DNA of 62,000 nucleotides, taken from Cristatella mucedo. Lineage: Eukaryota > Bryozoa > Phylactolaemata > Cristatellidae. Below the pieces are notes generated by a model. It ran no database searches. It was not told where the DNA came from and was given only the letters and a program-made list of their open reading frames with translations. Made by a program: the position numbers and the translations under genes. Of the stretch, positions 35,930 to 61,916 are shown in pieces. Within the stretch, counting starts at the first letter, position 1, and every line of letters begins with the position of its first letter. The stretch lies in NCBI GenBank assembly GCA_009760855.2, contig WPIO01000066.1, positions 367,501 through 429,500 on the forward strand, given 5' to 3'.

Positions 35930-36500
35930 CTGTCTCTGCACATGAAAACTGCCAAAATTGTGAACGTTTCATTGAGAAGAATGCCTCTACCACTAGCCTT
36001 CATATCCGATCCATATCTAAAACAAATTACTGTCTACCACAGTGGCTTGCTAACGATTTATCTAGCTCATGGGTTCTATTTTGGGTAGGTCATTGCAATT
36101 TCATTGTCACTTGGCCATGGCAAAGCCATTTGGCTTCTTGCAGTTGGTGATAAATATGGCAGCAATGCTATTTAAAAAATCCCAGAGCACCTACCACGTC
36201 TCTTTGCTAAAGAAGCTTCGACGGCTTCCGGTTTATCAACGCATATTGAGCGAAGTTCTTACTGCATCAGTTTCAGTCTCCCTGTACCATCGGATCCTCT
36301 AGGGACAACTGATTAGCTGTTCCGTTCCCTCGCTTAAAGACCTCGGTGACAGAAGCGCCGGTGACAGACGCTTGGTGACAGAAGAAGACTTTCGCTCAGC
36401 ATTTCCCAGACGGCGGAACTTAATTCAAAAGTCTTAGGCAACGATATCTACTTAGCTGCTGCCGACAATCGCTGTATAATTCTATCGAGCTTATCTGAGA
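35930..36500 (+). mobile_element. Family B-related fragment, copy 2
   Basis: Longer than the copy at 30.8 kb. It adds the upstream HIRSISK/LPQWL segment (about 36000-36060) and N-M-A-A-M-L before LLKKLRRLPVYQRILSEVLT. It shares AGGGACAACTGATTAGCTGT with that copy. GGTGACAG occurs three times at 36345-36381, a local expansion absent from the other copy. Confidence 0.75.
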
Positions 36501-37339
36501 GCTGTAATTTCCATGCAGCTCTCAGATCAGCACTACGACTCACTGACCGTAAAGTGTTACTCTGAGCTAGTGGCTGCGGTCAGGGGCGACGGTCATCACA
36601 TAAGGTCATCTCCACAAGGTCATCACACAAGGCCTGCCTTGTGCGATGACCAGGTCGTTATTCCTAAAGAAAGCTACATTGTCCCAAAATTCGCTGCTAA
36701 TAAGACTCGTGCTACCGCTGCTATTATATATGCCGCTTTCAGGTACAACTCAACGGCCATTTATAATCAAGGTTCAGCTGTCAGGCTCGCAGTTCATAAT
36801 CGCGGGGTATTGCAATGATAACTTCCGGCACAGGACATGCAGTTCTTACCGATGTGTAGTCAAACGTTGCTTCCCGTGAGTAGCTGGTAGCGCCGGCAGC
36901 GGCAGCATTTCGCGGGCAGCATTGAGAAGTTGGCATGCACAGGTGCAAACCATGGTATGCAGCGTTTTATATACCTAGTAGGGAAACTTAATCTCTCTGA
37001 CCTTCATCTGCGCTCATATCGATGGCGGTTAGCAGCCTCCTACTTCCGGAGGGTTATCAGAGACACTATCCTTCGCGGTCAGTATCCTTCGACGTATACC
37101 GGAAGTGGCTTTGCGACCCGTTTGGCACCAGCCATCGCCTACGGTTCAACGGACTATCGTAAAATACTGTAATAAGGCCGAAATACTCATGAACTTGTAT
37201 CGCAAAGCGCTAAACCACCGCTATCCCCCAGTCAATCACCAAAGGAAATTGGTAGCACGTAGCTCAGATTAGCGTTGCTTATTAAGCTGTGCTATTATTC
37301 AATTATGCACACAATTTCGAGTCGTTGTGTGCGTATTCC
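36501..37339. other. Unassigned stretch with one hairpin
   Basis: Contains the hairpin at 36618-36651 (listed separately). Frames such as 36513-36818 lack recognisable features. Confidence 0.3.
36618..36651. repeat. 34-bp near-perfect palindrome
   Basis: GGTCATCACACAAGGC and GCCTTGTGCGATGACC flank a CT spacer. The arms pair at 15 of 16 positions. Two more AAGGTCATC motifs lie just upstream (36602-36610 and 36616-36624). Confidence 0.9.
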
Positions 37340-37422
37340 TGCATTTGGCTATAATTGACTCTAGATACAGATTGAGTTCTCTGAGGGCGCTTTATCAAGT
37401 GCGTTATTATTATTATTATTAC
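37340..37422 (+). mobile_element. Family A terminal tail
   Basis: GATTGAGTTCTCTGAGGGCG, CTTTATCAAGTGCG and ATT repeats at 37405-37421. The first hairpin arm is missing. Confidence 0.75.
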
Positions 37423-37489
37423 AACTGCGAACATGGTAGATTGCCAGCGGACTGACTGCGGTAGTGGCCAGTACTGCCTCGTTTTGATC

Positions 37490-37645
37490 CAGTTTCGTTC
37501 ACTTTCTCTTTCTTGCGTGAGATAAATTCTGTTGGCTACCGAATGCGGCCTACCGAAAGCCGCTAAGGCTGCGAGTGCTCTATACAAAACTCTCTTGCGA
37601 AATACCCACATGGTTATGTGGCTTCAAAGGGTTACAGATGGATAT
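37490..37645 (+). mobile_element. Family B 3' UTR fragment
   Basis: TTTCTCTTTCTTGCGTGAGA, TTCTGTTGGCTACCGAATGC, AAAGCCGCTAAGGCTGCG and ACCCACATGGTTATGTGGC are the family B end motifs. No coding part is present. Confidence 0.75.
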
Positions 37646-38885
37646 GCATGCACACATATGTGCATCCCATTTGCATTGGGAACCTGGGAACCCGATGGCA
37701 TGAAATTTGATGGGTTCGTTACAGTGATCGTCAACTGTAATACTCACTATCTATTCGAGTTCCGCGCCGCCGAGTTCTAGCCCGTTCTCTCTTAATTAGA
37801 TTAAATTTCAATGGATTGGGGTCCTCGAAATCTTGTTAGACCTACGGAGCGAGCGAGCGTGAGTATTAAGTAGTAGGACAACCAGCAAGCTGCGAGTCAT
37901 TTTTGCTGCCGTTTCTACTAGAAATATAAAATTAATATTCGCCAGAGTCAGGAGAGTTTGCAGTACCCGCGATTAGTGACATGAGGTTAATAGCTGGACC
38001 TCGATTAAGAAGTACTCGCTTGGCCGGTGTATTATAACTTAAAATTGTTTGCGATATACCCACGATAAACCGAGGCTTATGAGAGCAGCGCGATTTATTT
38101 AATCGCACGAGTGAGATTTCTGTGCGGCTTGCGACCTGGATATTATGTAAGGCGTGCGGCTGAGTGCAGTTACTCGCTTACAGTCCGCCAGTTGGTGAGT
38201 TGACCCTCGGAGCTTGAGCTGCAATAAGCCTGTAGGCGAGTCGGCCGGAAGTCGCTTGGAGGCGAGTCGGCCGGAAGTCGCCTATCGTGCCAGCCTCAAT
38301 ACACAGGCTAGTGCTTGTACTTTATGGTACAGTCTAAGCCAGTTTGAATGCGCATAACTAGGCGCGGCTGAAAGTCACCGGAATTGATGTCTAACAGACT
38401 GAACGAGTACGAGTCAGCTTCGTAGGCTGCGGAGCAGGCAGTCGTCAAGCCTTACGGACGGCTTCGGCCTTGACCGTAGAGCTGGAAATACTTGCCCTTT
38501 CGTCCTCTTCACCTCGCTCAGCTGTTCGTTGGCAGGTGATATAGGGGTGCGCGATCTACGCGCGCGAGCAAGCAGTTGATGGCGAACGACTTTGGAGAAG
38601 GCAAGAACAGGCGGCGCGGCTGTTGCAGCGGAGCAGCAGCAGGGACGAACGCGCCGGGGCGGGGGCACTTGCGTGACAGCGGCGAGCTTCGACAGAACGA
38701 AAGGCGGCGCGGCTGGCGCAGCGGAACGGCAGCAGGGACGCAGTGGGCGGAGGCGGGGAGCCGCTGAAGCCTTCTGCTTCGTTGCAGACTGGGCAGAGCT
38801 GCTGAAGCGATCCACCGGCGCTGACGAAGTGTTGCAAGCTCACTAAAGGAAACGCTTGCGTCGCCATATTCTAAAAAATAAAAAT
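37646..38885. other. Unassigned, GC-rich in its right half
   Basis: A 21-bp motif GGCGAGTCGGCCGGAAGTCGC occurs at 38235 and 38261. From 38400 to 38850 all three minus frames and two plus frames are open for 60-130 codons, which reflects high GC rather than coding. No domain was recognised. Confidence 0.3.
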
Positions 38886-38888
38886 TCA

Positions 38889-38920
<32 letters not shown>

Positions 38921-39058
38921 ATTCATTTGTATAGCGCCCCAAGAGAACCTAATCTCTATTCAGGCGCTTCACATATGCCTCGGGGCTTTAGCCCACGACG
39001 TCAGCCAGACCTCGGTCGGGGCGAGCACCTTAACCTCTGAACCAATCCGGCTCGGCGC
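38886..39058 (-). mobile_element. tRNA-derived SINE, copy 2
   Basis: On the minus strand: GATTGGTTCAGAGGTTAAGG (A box), GTCGTGGGCTAAAGCCCCG (B box, mutated from CTCGAGCC), then ATATGTGAAGCGCCTGAATA, GATTAGGTTCTCTTGGGGCG and CTATACAAATGA. The tail is a TA microsatellite (38889-38922), not ATT. Confidence 0.85.
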
Positions 39059-39518
39059 AGGGCTCTCTTATTGGTGATTAGGCTCTCACGAGGTTGAAAG
39101 GGAAAAGGCTGACGGTGCTAACGGGGCGTGCGGCTTCCGCGTCCAGTCAGGACTAGTCCACGAGCGAAACGGCGCTAGTCTCAAACGCCGCGTGACGACC
39201 AATGGCAATGCCTTGTAACTCATAGCAGCCGACTCGTTGGTGCAGCGCCACTGCACGCAGGCGTGCAGAAAGTCAATGAACGCGACAGTGACGAAGAGCG
39301 ACCGCATCTTTGCATAATATGACAGCGTCCATAGCGTAGACATTTCCATTCGACAGCAAAAGATGGCTGCCTGCATTCAGCAGCAGCAGACACGACGTCC
39401 AATGGCTGCTCCAAGGGCCGGAGCTGACGTCAGCTCAAATGCTTGGGCCAAGTTCGGAAACAAAGGTCACTGCCTGTTATGTGCCGTCGGCTTTCATGCG
39501 GCATTAATGGTATATATC

Positions 39519-39520
<2 letters not shown>
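39059..39520. other. Unassigned spacer
   Basis: GC-moderate sequence with a 96-codon minus frame (39086-39376) and no recognised motif. Confidence 0.3.

Positions 39521-39562
<42 letters not shown>
39521..39562. repeat. TA microsatellite
   Basis: About 20 TA units. Three GGTAATGCAGTATA-like repeats follow at 39575-39631. Confidence 0.95.
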
Positions 39563-39565
<3 letters not shown>

Positions 39566-39733
39566 GTATATTATAATGGTAATGCAGTATATAAATACTT
39601 GGTAATGCAGTATAACGGTAATGCAGTATACTTCCTGAACAGGGGTCTTGGCCTGCCATTCCGGGTCAGGCGGGTCATGAACCGAGCGCGCCTGGCCGTC
39701 CTAATTAAGGCGGCCCGGAACGTGACAGATAAA

Positions 39734-39977
39734 TGTGCAGCCATTGGCCGGTCTTTCCTGACCGCTGGCTACCAGTCGGCAGCTGGTGGCCAAATAATGA
39801 AGCTTGCCTGGCTCACCCCGGCATTCCACGCGCGGAGATAAAGTCATTGAGGTGGCTGTGCAGCCATTGGCCGGTCTTTCCTGACCGCTGGCATCAAGTC
39901 AGCAGCTGGTGTCCAAATAATGAAGCTTGCCTGGCTGACCCCAGCATTCCACGTGCGGAGATAAAGGCATTGAGGTG
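39734..39977 (+). repeat. 123-bp tandem duplication, 41 codons long
   Basis: TGTGCAGCCATTGGCCGGTC begins at 39734 and at 39857. The two units are about 90% identical. One plus frame is open through both and gives two copies of a Trp-rich 41-residue unit (CSHWPVFPDRW at the start of each). It may be minisatellite growth or an unrecognised exon. Confidence 0.85.
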
Positions 39978-40679
39978 GCAATGCGTCTCCGACGCCATTA
40001 CCAGCTCGGAAGACGTGCGATCCTGTTCCTTAACCGGGAGGCCCGGGTAGCACCGGCGACCCAGGCAGGACAGGGCACCATCGGCTAATTTATATTTACT
40101 AGCTAAAATTTCAATAAATCGTTATGTATATTCCCCACTCTTGTTTAAAAGGTTCTCCAATTTTTGCTTAAAACGCACTATATTTCAGGTGAATCTATCT
40201 ACTTCGTGATTTTTATTGTGCTGAGAAACTAATAAATATGTGGTTACAGAAATTTAATTCGATGCAGTAAATCACACGTTAAGCGCCACAGCTCTGCGTA
40301 AAATCAAGCAATCGCTTCGCGTCAACTTAACCAGCTTCCGGCACATATATATGCAGATATGCGCACTAAGGAATCCTCCTAACCCGGAAGAGCACGTCGA
40401 GTTGATTTTTCAGGACATCGCCTCTAACCGTAAGAGCCGAGTTTGACACGGATGCTCCGCTGCTTCGCTGCTCAATTCCGAGCTCCAGCTCGGCCGGCTA
40501 TTCGCTAACCTCCATCGGACTGCGAGAAATTAAACAAAGTGAGAGCTAAATAGATATTTATTTATCTAGTGGCACTATGCTAGCAAGCTGCCGTTATTCT
40601 TATTTTCATTATTACTACTGACAATATCCCGCTGATCTAGTGCGACTAGGAAAACAAAAGCGCTAACGCAGTCGGGCTA

Positions 40680-41400
40680 TTTCTACTCGACGAAGATTCG
40701 TTTGCAGCCCAGATCTCCGCAGGTGCCCACTCTTTGCTCGCTCGCAGCTCGGCACCCCCGCCAAAGCTTTAGAGTACCTCGTTACGCACCCGGAGAGCTG
40801 CTACGTAGTGAGTGCGTGCTCGAGCCTAGCGCCGCAGTGAGGCCGCCGCCGCCGCCGCGCTCGGGGCGGCGGCGGCCTCGCTCGGACCGTGCCCACTTGG
40901 GCGGAAGTGCCTTCGCTCTCTCCCGCATCCCATAGCCGGGGCCCGTCTGCGGGCGCGCGAACGAAGCACTAAGGGTTATGCAAGATGGCCTTCGGCAGCT
41001 GGCCGGAAGCGAGCGCTCTTACAGAAATCAACGGCTTGGCACCGAAGGTTTCCTCAGCGAGCAGCTGTCGTTGTAATTAGCCTCGTAGCAAGCTTGCCGG
41101 CGGTCATGACGAATGATAGCAACTGTGCTTGGAATGCACTTGCGGTGCTTGCTTTCGTCTGCGACTCGTTTGGTATTTGGCGCTGCTTAGCTCCTAGCGT
41201 CGTTCATGGGATACGAAACTTTGTGCGCACGATGGAGTCGCTGTGGTTTCTGGAGGCTTTCAGATAAGACTGGTCGGTCGTCGGCTTCCGCCGAGCTAGC
41301 GTCGAGCGCTCTCGAACGCACTCGAACGCTATCGAGCGATTTCAAAGTGTCTTCGCTGCTGTTGAAGATGGGTTGGTCGTAGTCCCGTGGCTAATGCGTT
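40680..41400. promoter_or_regulatory. Possible CpG island
   Basis: CpG-dense sequence with GCCGCC runs and many CTCG/GCGAG words, in contrast to the AT-rich flanks. In many animals such blocks mark promoters, but no downstream gene is identified, so the call is tentative. A strong hairpin sits inside at 40839-40879. Confidence 0.25.
40839..40879. repeat. GC hairpin, 15-bp perfect stem
   Basis: GAGGCCGCCGCCGCC (40839-40853) pairs perfectly with GGCGGCGGCGGCCTC (40865-40879) across an 11-nt loop. Confidence 0.95.
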
Positions 41401-42088
41401 TCGCGTCATTGTCATTCGCCAGCATGTAAAACATTATTACCAAACGTCGCCACGCCTGGCTTAATTGCAGCTATTGGTAGCTGTACTATTGCTCGCTCGC
41501 GATTGTCCCACTTTGACGTACAGTGTAGCTTGTTTTTAGCTGGCTGCTCGTACTTACTCGGAGTCGCAGATGTGGAGTTCCTCAGTAGGTTACAGGAAAT
41601 GTATCGTCATTTTCGCTGAGAGAAAAGGCACGGTGTCTTCGCGTACTAGAACTTTCTAGTACATGGGCTAGTAAGTCTTCTACAAGGCGAGCTATCTCTT
41701 CAGCAGCAGCCGTGCACAGGCACGCCTGGCCAAGAACTTTCTAGAAGAATCGCCTGCACTTTCATGCTCGAGGCAGTGCGTTAGCGAGGTCACATGCTAA
41801 ATCATCCGAATGTCTATTTTAATAATTAGGCTGCGAGCACACTAGACCTTGGCTTTTGATAGGTAGCAGGATTGGTGATTGCAGCCTACATATAATTCTT
41901 TAGCGTGAAATTGAATAGTTTAAAAGGCGACAATTATGATTGATACGACGATATTCCGTTCGGTACATTTCGTGCACTAGTTCCTCATACGGCGCTCATT
42001 GAACTTACCCGGTGACTGAGATACATTGCATCGCATTCTACTTGGCTAGATCTGCCCACTGCCGGCTTCTCGTGGTGCCCTAGTCTCA

Positions 42089-42089
42089 C

Positions 42090-42137
<48 letters not shown>

Positions 42138-42163
42138 GCACGCACGCACGCACACACACACTC
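42089..42163. repeat. CA microsatellite
   Basis: A CA array with GCAC interruptions near its right end. Confidence 0.95.
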
Positions 42164-42249
42164 GCACAAATGCATGGGCTAGTGTCGCGGTTAATCCGAG
42201 AGCTGCACCTATGCAAGCTTATAGTTCTTAAATATGTTCACCGGCCAAG

Positions 42250-43545
42250 CTCACTGTAACTCCACAAAGACTATGTGGGTGTTACGTTAGAGAGTTTTGT
42301 ATAGCACACTCACAGCCTAAGCAGCTTTCGGTCAGTCTCGCCTCCAGACATTAATCGCTCTAACGTGCTTTCGTGTTCGTTGCAGAATTTTTCAGAAAAC
42401 CAAAGATTCGCATTCGGTAGCCAACAGACTTCATCTCACGCAAAAAAGAGAAAGTGGGAAGCATTGCAGAGTCAGGAGAGCAGTTAAGGGAGTGATTAGC
42501 ATGGAAGTAGCAGCTCAGGACCACTGAAAAGGATGAGCCATACTCGGCAGCAGGGGAGTAGTTGTCGTTGCGTAAGAATTGTGGAAGCGAGTTCCACAGT
42601 CTAGGACCTGCAGAGCTAAAGCTTCTCTCGCCAAAGGTCTTTAAGCCGAGGAATGGAACAGCTAGTTTATTGTCCATACAGAACCTGAGGGTGGGAAGAG
42701 GCTAAAACTGGTGCAGCAGTTCAGCTGGGTACGGAGGACCCAAGCCGTTACAGGCCTTGTCGGTCAGCGTAAGAACTCTGGTCTGTAACCATTGATCAAC
42801 CAGCAGCAATTCTAACTCATTTAGCAAAGGAGACAAGTGGTAACAAAACCTCCGCGATTTGAAAACTAGCCTTGCAGCATATTCATAGCAATATATAGTA
42901 GTCTGGTTGCTTTTTTGGTAGCCAGTAAAAAAGATGTATATATAGTAAAAAGATTACAATAATCAAGCCGAGACGGTTCTGAGGAGCTAGTTAATTTGTT
43001 TTCAAGCCACCGAGGAAGATAGCACCTAATCTTAAATGGGGGTCGGATGTGATGGCTAGCTGTAAAAGCAGTCTTCTGAATGAACCTTTTAAAATTTAGG
43101 CAGCTGTCGAAAGCCACACCTAAACTTCGACAATGTGGCGATGGTCGCACAACAGCATCGCCTATTAGGAGAGCCAAGTTTCAAATTGTTATAAAAATGT
43201 TATTAATATTAATCCAGCCACAGGCTTAGGGTGTCCTAAGAGCAGCTGTTCAATTTAATCATCGTTTAGTTTCGAGAAATTTTCCGACATCCAGTATCGA
43301 ATGTCGGCAAGGTAAGAATTCAGTTGATCAGTTCCTGCAGCAGATTCCGACGGTTTGAATGACAAATACAGCTGAATGTCGTCAGCATCCTATCCCGTAG
43401 GGCTTAATCACTTTTCCCAGAGGTTGAATGTAAATAGAGAAGAGCAAGGGACTGAGGACGGACTATTGAGGGACTCCACAGGTGACCGGTCTCGTGGGTG
43501 AGACCTGATCCCCACACGGCACGAATTGAACGCGTTCACAGCCTG
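42250..43545 (-). mobile_element. Family B retrotransposon, 3' two thirds of the RT
   Basis: Right to left: remnants of GVPQGS and YADD near 43370-43470 (the YADD site is deleted), the LIGDAVVRPSPHCRSLGVAF segment near 43150, SRLDYCN near 42970, a degraded GWMPVEQ at 42800, SFSSAGPRLWNSLPQFLRND near 42580 and the UTR to about 42250. A 30-bp TATATAGT-rich insertion lies at about 42930-42955. Confidence 0.88.
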
Positions 43546-43566
43546 ACAGCGAGATCCACTCAGTTT

Positions 43567-43784
43567 AGAATGGAGCATTGAGCAGACAAAAGCGAGGTCT
43601 GGATATGGACCAACTAATGTCCTCCATTAGACACCGAGTGGAAGGGTGGCAAGCTGGCACAGAAGCAGGAGTTCAGAGGAGGGAGATTATAAGGAAGACG
43701 ACTGACTTGCTCGTGGCTGCAACTTCTGTAGCCAAAGCCTCAAGAACACGAAAGTCAAACCTACGGCGACGAGCAGCTAAGTGA
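43567..43784 (+). CDS. Hypothetical basic open frame or exon
   Basis: A plus frame of about 71 codons starts after a TAG inside CTCAGTTTAG, which also resembles a 3' splice site, and ends at TAA/GTG near 43784. The peptide is charged and helix-prone (S-S-I-R-H-R-V-E-G-W, then R-R-E-I-I-R-K-T-T-D-L-L) with a very basic end (R-K-S-N-L-R-R-R-A-A-K). I recognise no family. It follows directly after a broken LINE, so it may be unrelated non-coding sequence. Confidence 0.2.
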
Positions 43785-45499
43785 AACTCAGACTGGCCAG
43801 TTGTGTTCTGACGGCTACTCAGTTAGCTGCAGGTAACTTGGGGGTGCTGAAGCCACCTTCGGGTCGGGACCATCGCTAGCGACGCGAGCTTAGGGTAGTA
43901 GATCATATCCGGGCTTCGGGAGTTCGCACAGTTAACTCCGTCGGGTCGGTCCGATGCGTGCCGTGTAAAGCGCTTTTGCCGGCGTGTAGCCATTACTAAC
44001 AGGCCCACGATAAACTGTTGCTTTCGGCGATCAGCTGTGGCCACTTGTGCTTTAACCTCGCGAGCAGCTCTGCATCGCACCGTCAACTGGTAGAAAACCG
44101 GACAGCTGGGGGGACGAGCTTCTCTGCGTGGTTCTTTTGCTAACGGCTGAGCTCGGTTACAAGCTTTGCTGCTGAATTAGAACCGAGCCTCTTGCGAAGT
44201 AGCCGCGATAAGCCGCCACTTATGAGATGAGGAGCTTGGTGCATAACTTATGTAAGAAGATGATCATTGTCTGGTTTATGACCTAACTACTCGATACGGC
44301 TTGAGCTTGTCGGTGGTTGCTCGCCTGGAGCAACGGTCTACCAGTCGGCGAGTCGTAGCACTCTGAGCTTGAGCTGCTGTGGTGCTCTGCTGTGGTGGTA
44401 CCATAGCACCAGGCACAGCACCACAGCAGTAGTGCTGTGTCTGGTGATGATTCTGAGGGAAGTCAACTGTCGTATCATCCGCAAAATGCAAGGGCGTAGT
44501 TTGTGCTTTTTATCTGCTACTGTGCTGCTGGCTCTGCTGGCAGAATATCGAGCACCATGTTCAGAGGCTGAGCTAGGATTGGAGCAGTGGCTCGGTTGTC
44601 GAAGGGGTCTGGTGGGGGGGGTAGGCCCACTATAAAGGGGGCACTGAGAGGTGTCCTCCTCCAGCGCCTGCCAGTGTCGAGTCGCCTGGCCAAGCACGAA
44701 GGGACGAGCTCGACATGGTGTCAGATTCGGCTCTCACTTGCCAGGCCAGGGGGCGGTAGCGGCCACACCCCCTGGCTCTGCTTCTGGCTGTGTTGCCATT
44801 GTAGGCATATTACTAGCTTCAGGTCTTTGAACATAGCAAGCGTTGTGCCACTACCCGAAATAGTGAGATTTGTGCTGTCATAACACTTCCACGGTGCGTT
44901 TGTATCGCTGCGATATACTGACGCCAGAGCCCTCGAGTGTGTGCCTCTGTGATCTACTGCTTCAGCACACTTGTGTGTCATAGGGCTGCACCAGTAAGCG
45001 ATTAACAGCGTGTCAAGGCACCGCCTCCGAGAGTATTTATTGCGACTATGCAAGTACTAGCGTCCTGTTACTTTCTCTGTTTTAGTGACAAAGGGCGGTA
45101 GTAAAGGAGCTGCCGATACGTATATTTACACCATCACTCTAAGGATAGCTACTTCTAGGCTGGGCTAATGGTCGCGGCTATAGGCTGGCTGCTTAACTCA
45201 TGCTGCCAGCTAAAGTAAGCCGGACTGGATGATGGATGGCGATCGTATGACTAGTTAGTGAGCAGCTGCTAGTGAGCATTCACAGTCTGTTTTCCACCTC
45301 CCCCAGTCTTCCGGTGCTTATCCATTGTTCCAAAGTTTCTTTTATAAAAGAGCAGCAGTGAAGAAAAAGAAGACGACTATTCAAACCTTCAAAGAGTTAG
45401 CCACAACTCATCAAATAGCACATGCTCAAACACTTTTACAGTAAGAATACGACCACATGCACATTAATATACCTAATTACTCGAGCAGTCACACAGGTG

Positions 45500-45503
<4 letters not shown>
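43785..45503. other. Unassigned stretch
   Basis: Contains an imperfect hairpin at 44374-44429. Overlapping frames on both strands near 44276-44883 look like GC-driven chance. No gene or repeat family was recognised. Confidence 0.3.
44374..44429. repeat. Imperfect inverted repeat (16 of 17 bp)
   Basis: CTGCTGTGGTGCTCTGC (44374-44390) and GCACAGCACCACAGCAG (44413-44429). The loop itself has TGGT/ACCA complementarity. Confidence 0.85.

Positions 45504-45564
<61 letters not shown>
45504..45564. repeat. CA microsatellite
   Basis: About 30 uninterrupted CA units, followed by ATAAACACACG. Confidence 0.97.
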
Positions 45565-45566
<2 letters not shown>

Positions 45567-45621
45567 AACACACGTGCATGCCCAGGCACTCACACACACC
45601 CAGCTAAGCACATGGACTCAC

Positions 45622-46290
45622 ATCTTCGGCCTACCGGCAGTTGCACTTAGGGGCTTACGGCTGGTGCAAAATTCTGCAAACAGGCTTGTCTGTCGTGAGC
45701 ATCTCAGTTGCCACATCACACCACTTCTCGCCGACCTGCACTGGCTACCAGTCAAGCAATCGATCGACTTCAAAGTTTTGTCGCTCACTTTTAGGTCCCT
45801 TCATTATGTGGCTCCAGCCTATCAGATCTACTCCCCAACCAGGACAAGCATCATACCACCGGCTTTTCGGAATCCAACAGTTTACCAATACCTCATAAGA
45901 ACCTCAAATTCTTTGGAGACCGTGCATTTAGTTCGTATGCTCCCAAAGCACGGAACTCACTCCCGACTTGCATCCCCTGACTTGACCACATTTAAAAAGA
46001 ACTTAAAAACACACCTATCGTGACAAGTGTTGTGGGTCCCTGTGATTCGTCCTTTATGTACTTATGTGTGCTGACACTGTACATGCTGCCACTAACCACA
46101 CTTGCATGCTGACCCTGTGCATGTCACTCCTAACCATGTTATTCATGTCGTTTATCCAGCATATTACTTAACATTCAATCGAGTTTCCTTTTGCAGCAAA
46201 TGTAAAGCGCCTAGAAAGAGATTTACTTCTCTGAGGGCGCTTTATCAAGTGCATTATAATTATTATTATTATTATTATTATTAAGGCTAG
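45622..46290 (+). mobile_element. Family A retrotransposon, well-preserved 3' end
   Basis: Starts in LPAVALRGLRLVQNSANRL, then HITPLLADLHWLPVKQSIDF and LTFRSLHYVAPAYQ (with a small deletion), then T-T-F-K-K-N-L-K-T-H-L at the end. The UTR, a full hairpin (AAGCGCC at 46205, GGGCGCTTT at 46236) and ATT repeats to 46285 follow. It begins just after the CA repeat. Confidence 0.9.
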
Positions 46291-46425
46291 TTAACCATGT
46301 CTCTCCTTTTCTGGAGGGGTTATATGGCTGCCGATTGATCAATGGATAAAGAGCAATGTTTTTACACTGACCCACAAGACCCGACACGGCCTGGCTCCTC
46401 CTTACCAAGCTGCTGCATCTATTTG
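46288..46425 (+). mobile_element. Family B internal fragment
   Basis: GGCTAGTTAACCATGTCTCT, then AATGGATAAAGAGCAATGTT and ACCCACAAGACCCGACACGG match the E-H-V-S-P-F to H-N-A-R-H-G-L-A-P segment. It was truncated at both ends, perhaps when the neighbouring family A copy inserted. Confidence 0.65.
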
Positions 46426-47425
46426 AGTAGGAAGCCAGTAGGAAGCAAGACAGATGGCACGCCCGACAAGAAGGAAAGGCAAAGCAGGACAAGCATGGGC
46501 CAACAGAGCGAATCCGGCGTTTAAAGAGTCCTCCCACCTAAAGCAGGAAGCTGGTTGACCAGCCGTGAGTACACCACAGGCAAGGCGGGCTGAGTCCTCG
46601 GGAAGCACCGCCAGGCCTGGCAACAGGGAGGCTGACTGCACGTGCAAAACAGCCGGCCAGCAAGTTTCGATTGGGGTGTGCACGTGATCAAACAAGGCAG
46701 CAGCTAGCCAGGAGAAGCAACTATGCAACGTCGCAGAGAGAGCTCATCAAAGGAAGCACGAGGCACGGCAATTGTCATCCCAGCATTCTGCTATAATTGG
46801 CAAGCATCAGCATAAGCTCGAGCTGTTTGCACGCAGCACTGCCAGATTGCCGAGTAGTTTGCCGCATGCACCTCACGTCGAAGGCTCATCATTTGGTCGG
46901 CAGCAGGAGCGCTGCTGCAGCTGCTGCTGCTCGAACAGCCATACGCTGACAGAGTGAGAGCTCAGTGCTTCATCGGCATGCCGATCTGGGGCACGAGAAT
47001 ATCGACGACAGAATGGCCGCCCGCTGCTCGAGCCAACCGACCGACTGTCTGCCGGCCGAAGACGAGTGCTAGCAGGAATTAGCCTCACTAGCAGTCGTGT
47101 GCCAACGACTCTCGGCCACGGCAACAGTAACGGTAACAGGGGTAACAATGAGCAGTTTATCTTGGCTTTGTATCCGTCGACAGCGAGCCAACGAGACGGC
47201 CGCAGCACCCAGGTCACAAACTCTGGGCTCGCCATGATGGAGCCGCAGCCGATGCCGGCACCGAACACTCTGCGTGAGCGCCGGCAGCCGACTGTCATAG
47301 ACACTCGATCCTCGCAGCCAATATCACGGGTGCGACGGCTCGGCGGCGGCGTCTCGATCGGGCCGCTAGCACGCGCTGCCGCCGCCGTGCGCGAAAGGCG
47401 AGGCAGCAGTGGTGGCCTCGCTTCG
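46426..47425 (-). other. Probable 3' UTR / downstream flank of the srGAP gene
   Basis: Follows the TGA of the srGAP gene on the minus strand. No AATAAA on that strand could be placed convincingly, so the transcript end is unknown. The GC-rich frames here have no recognised domain. Confidence 0.3.

Positions 47426-61916
<14,491 letters not shown>

Larger units (their letters stand above)
39978..42060. other. Unassigned region including a CpG-rich block
   Basis: AT-rich up to about 40400, GC and CpG rich at about 40680-41400, then mixed. An ATG in good context lies at 40985 (CAAGATGG), opening a frame of only about 30 codons. No conserved exon was recognised. Confidence 0.3.

Noticed and set aside
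38414-38889. Four overlapping Ala/Arg/Ser-rich frames on both strands.
   Set aside because: High GC removes stops in all frames. No motif, repeat phase or splice context favours any one.
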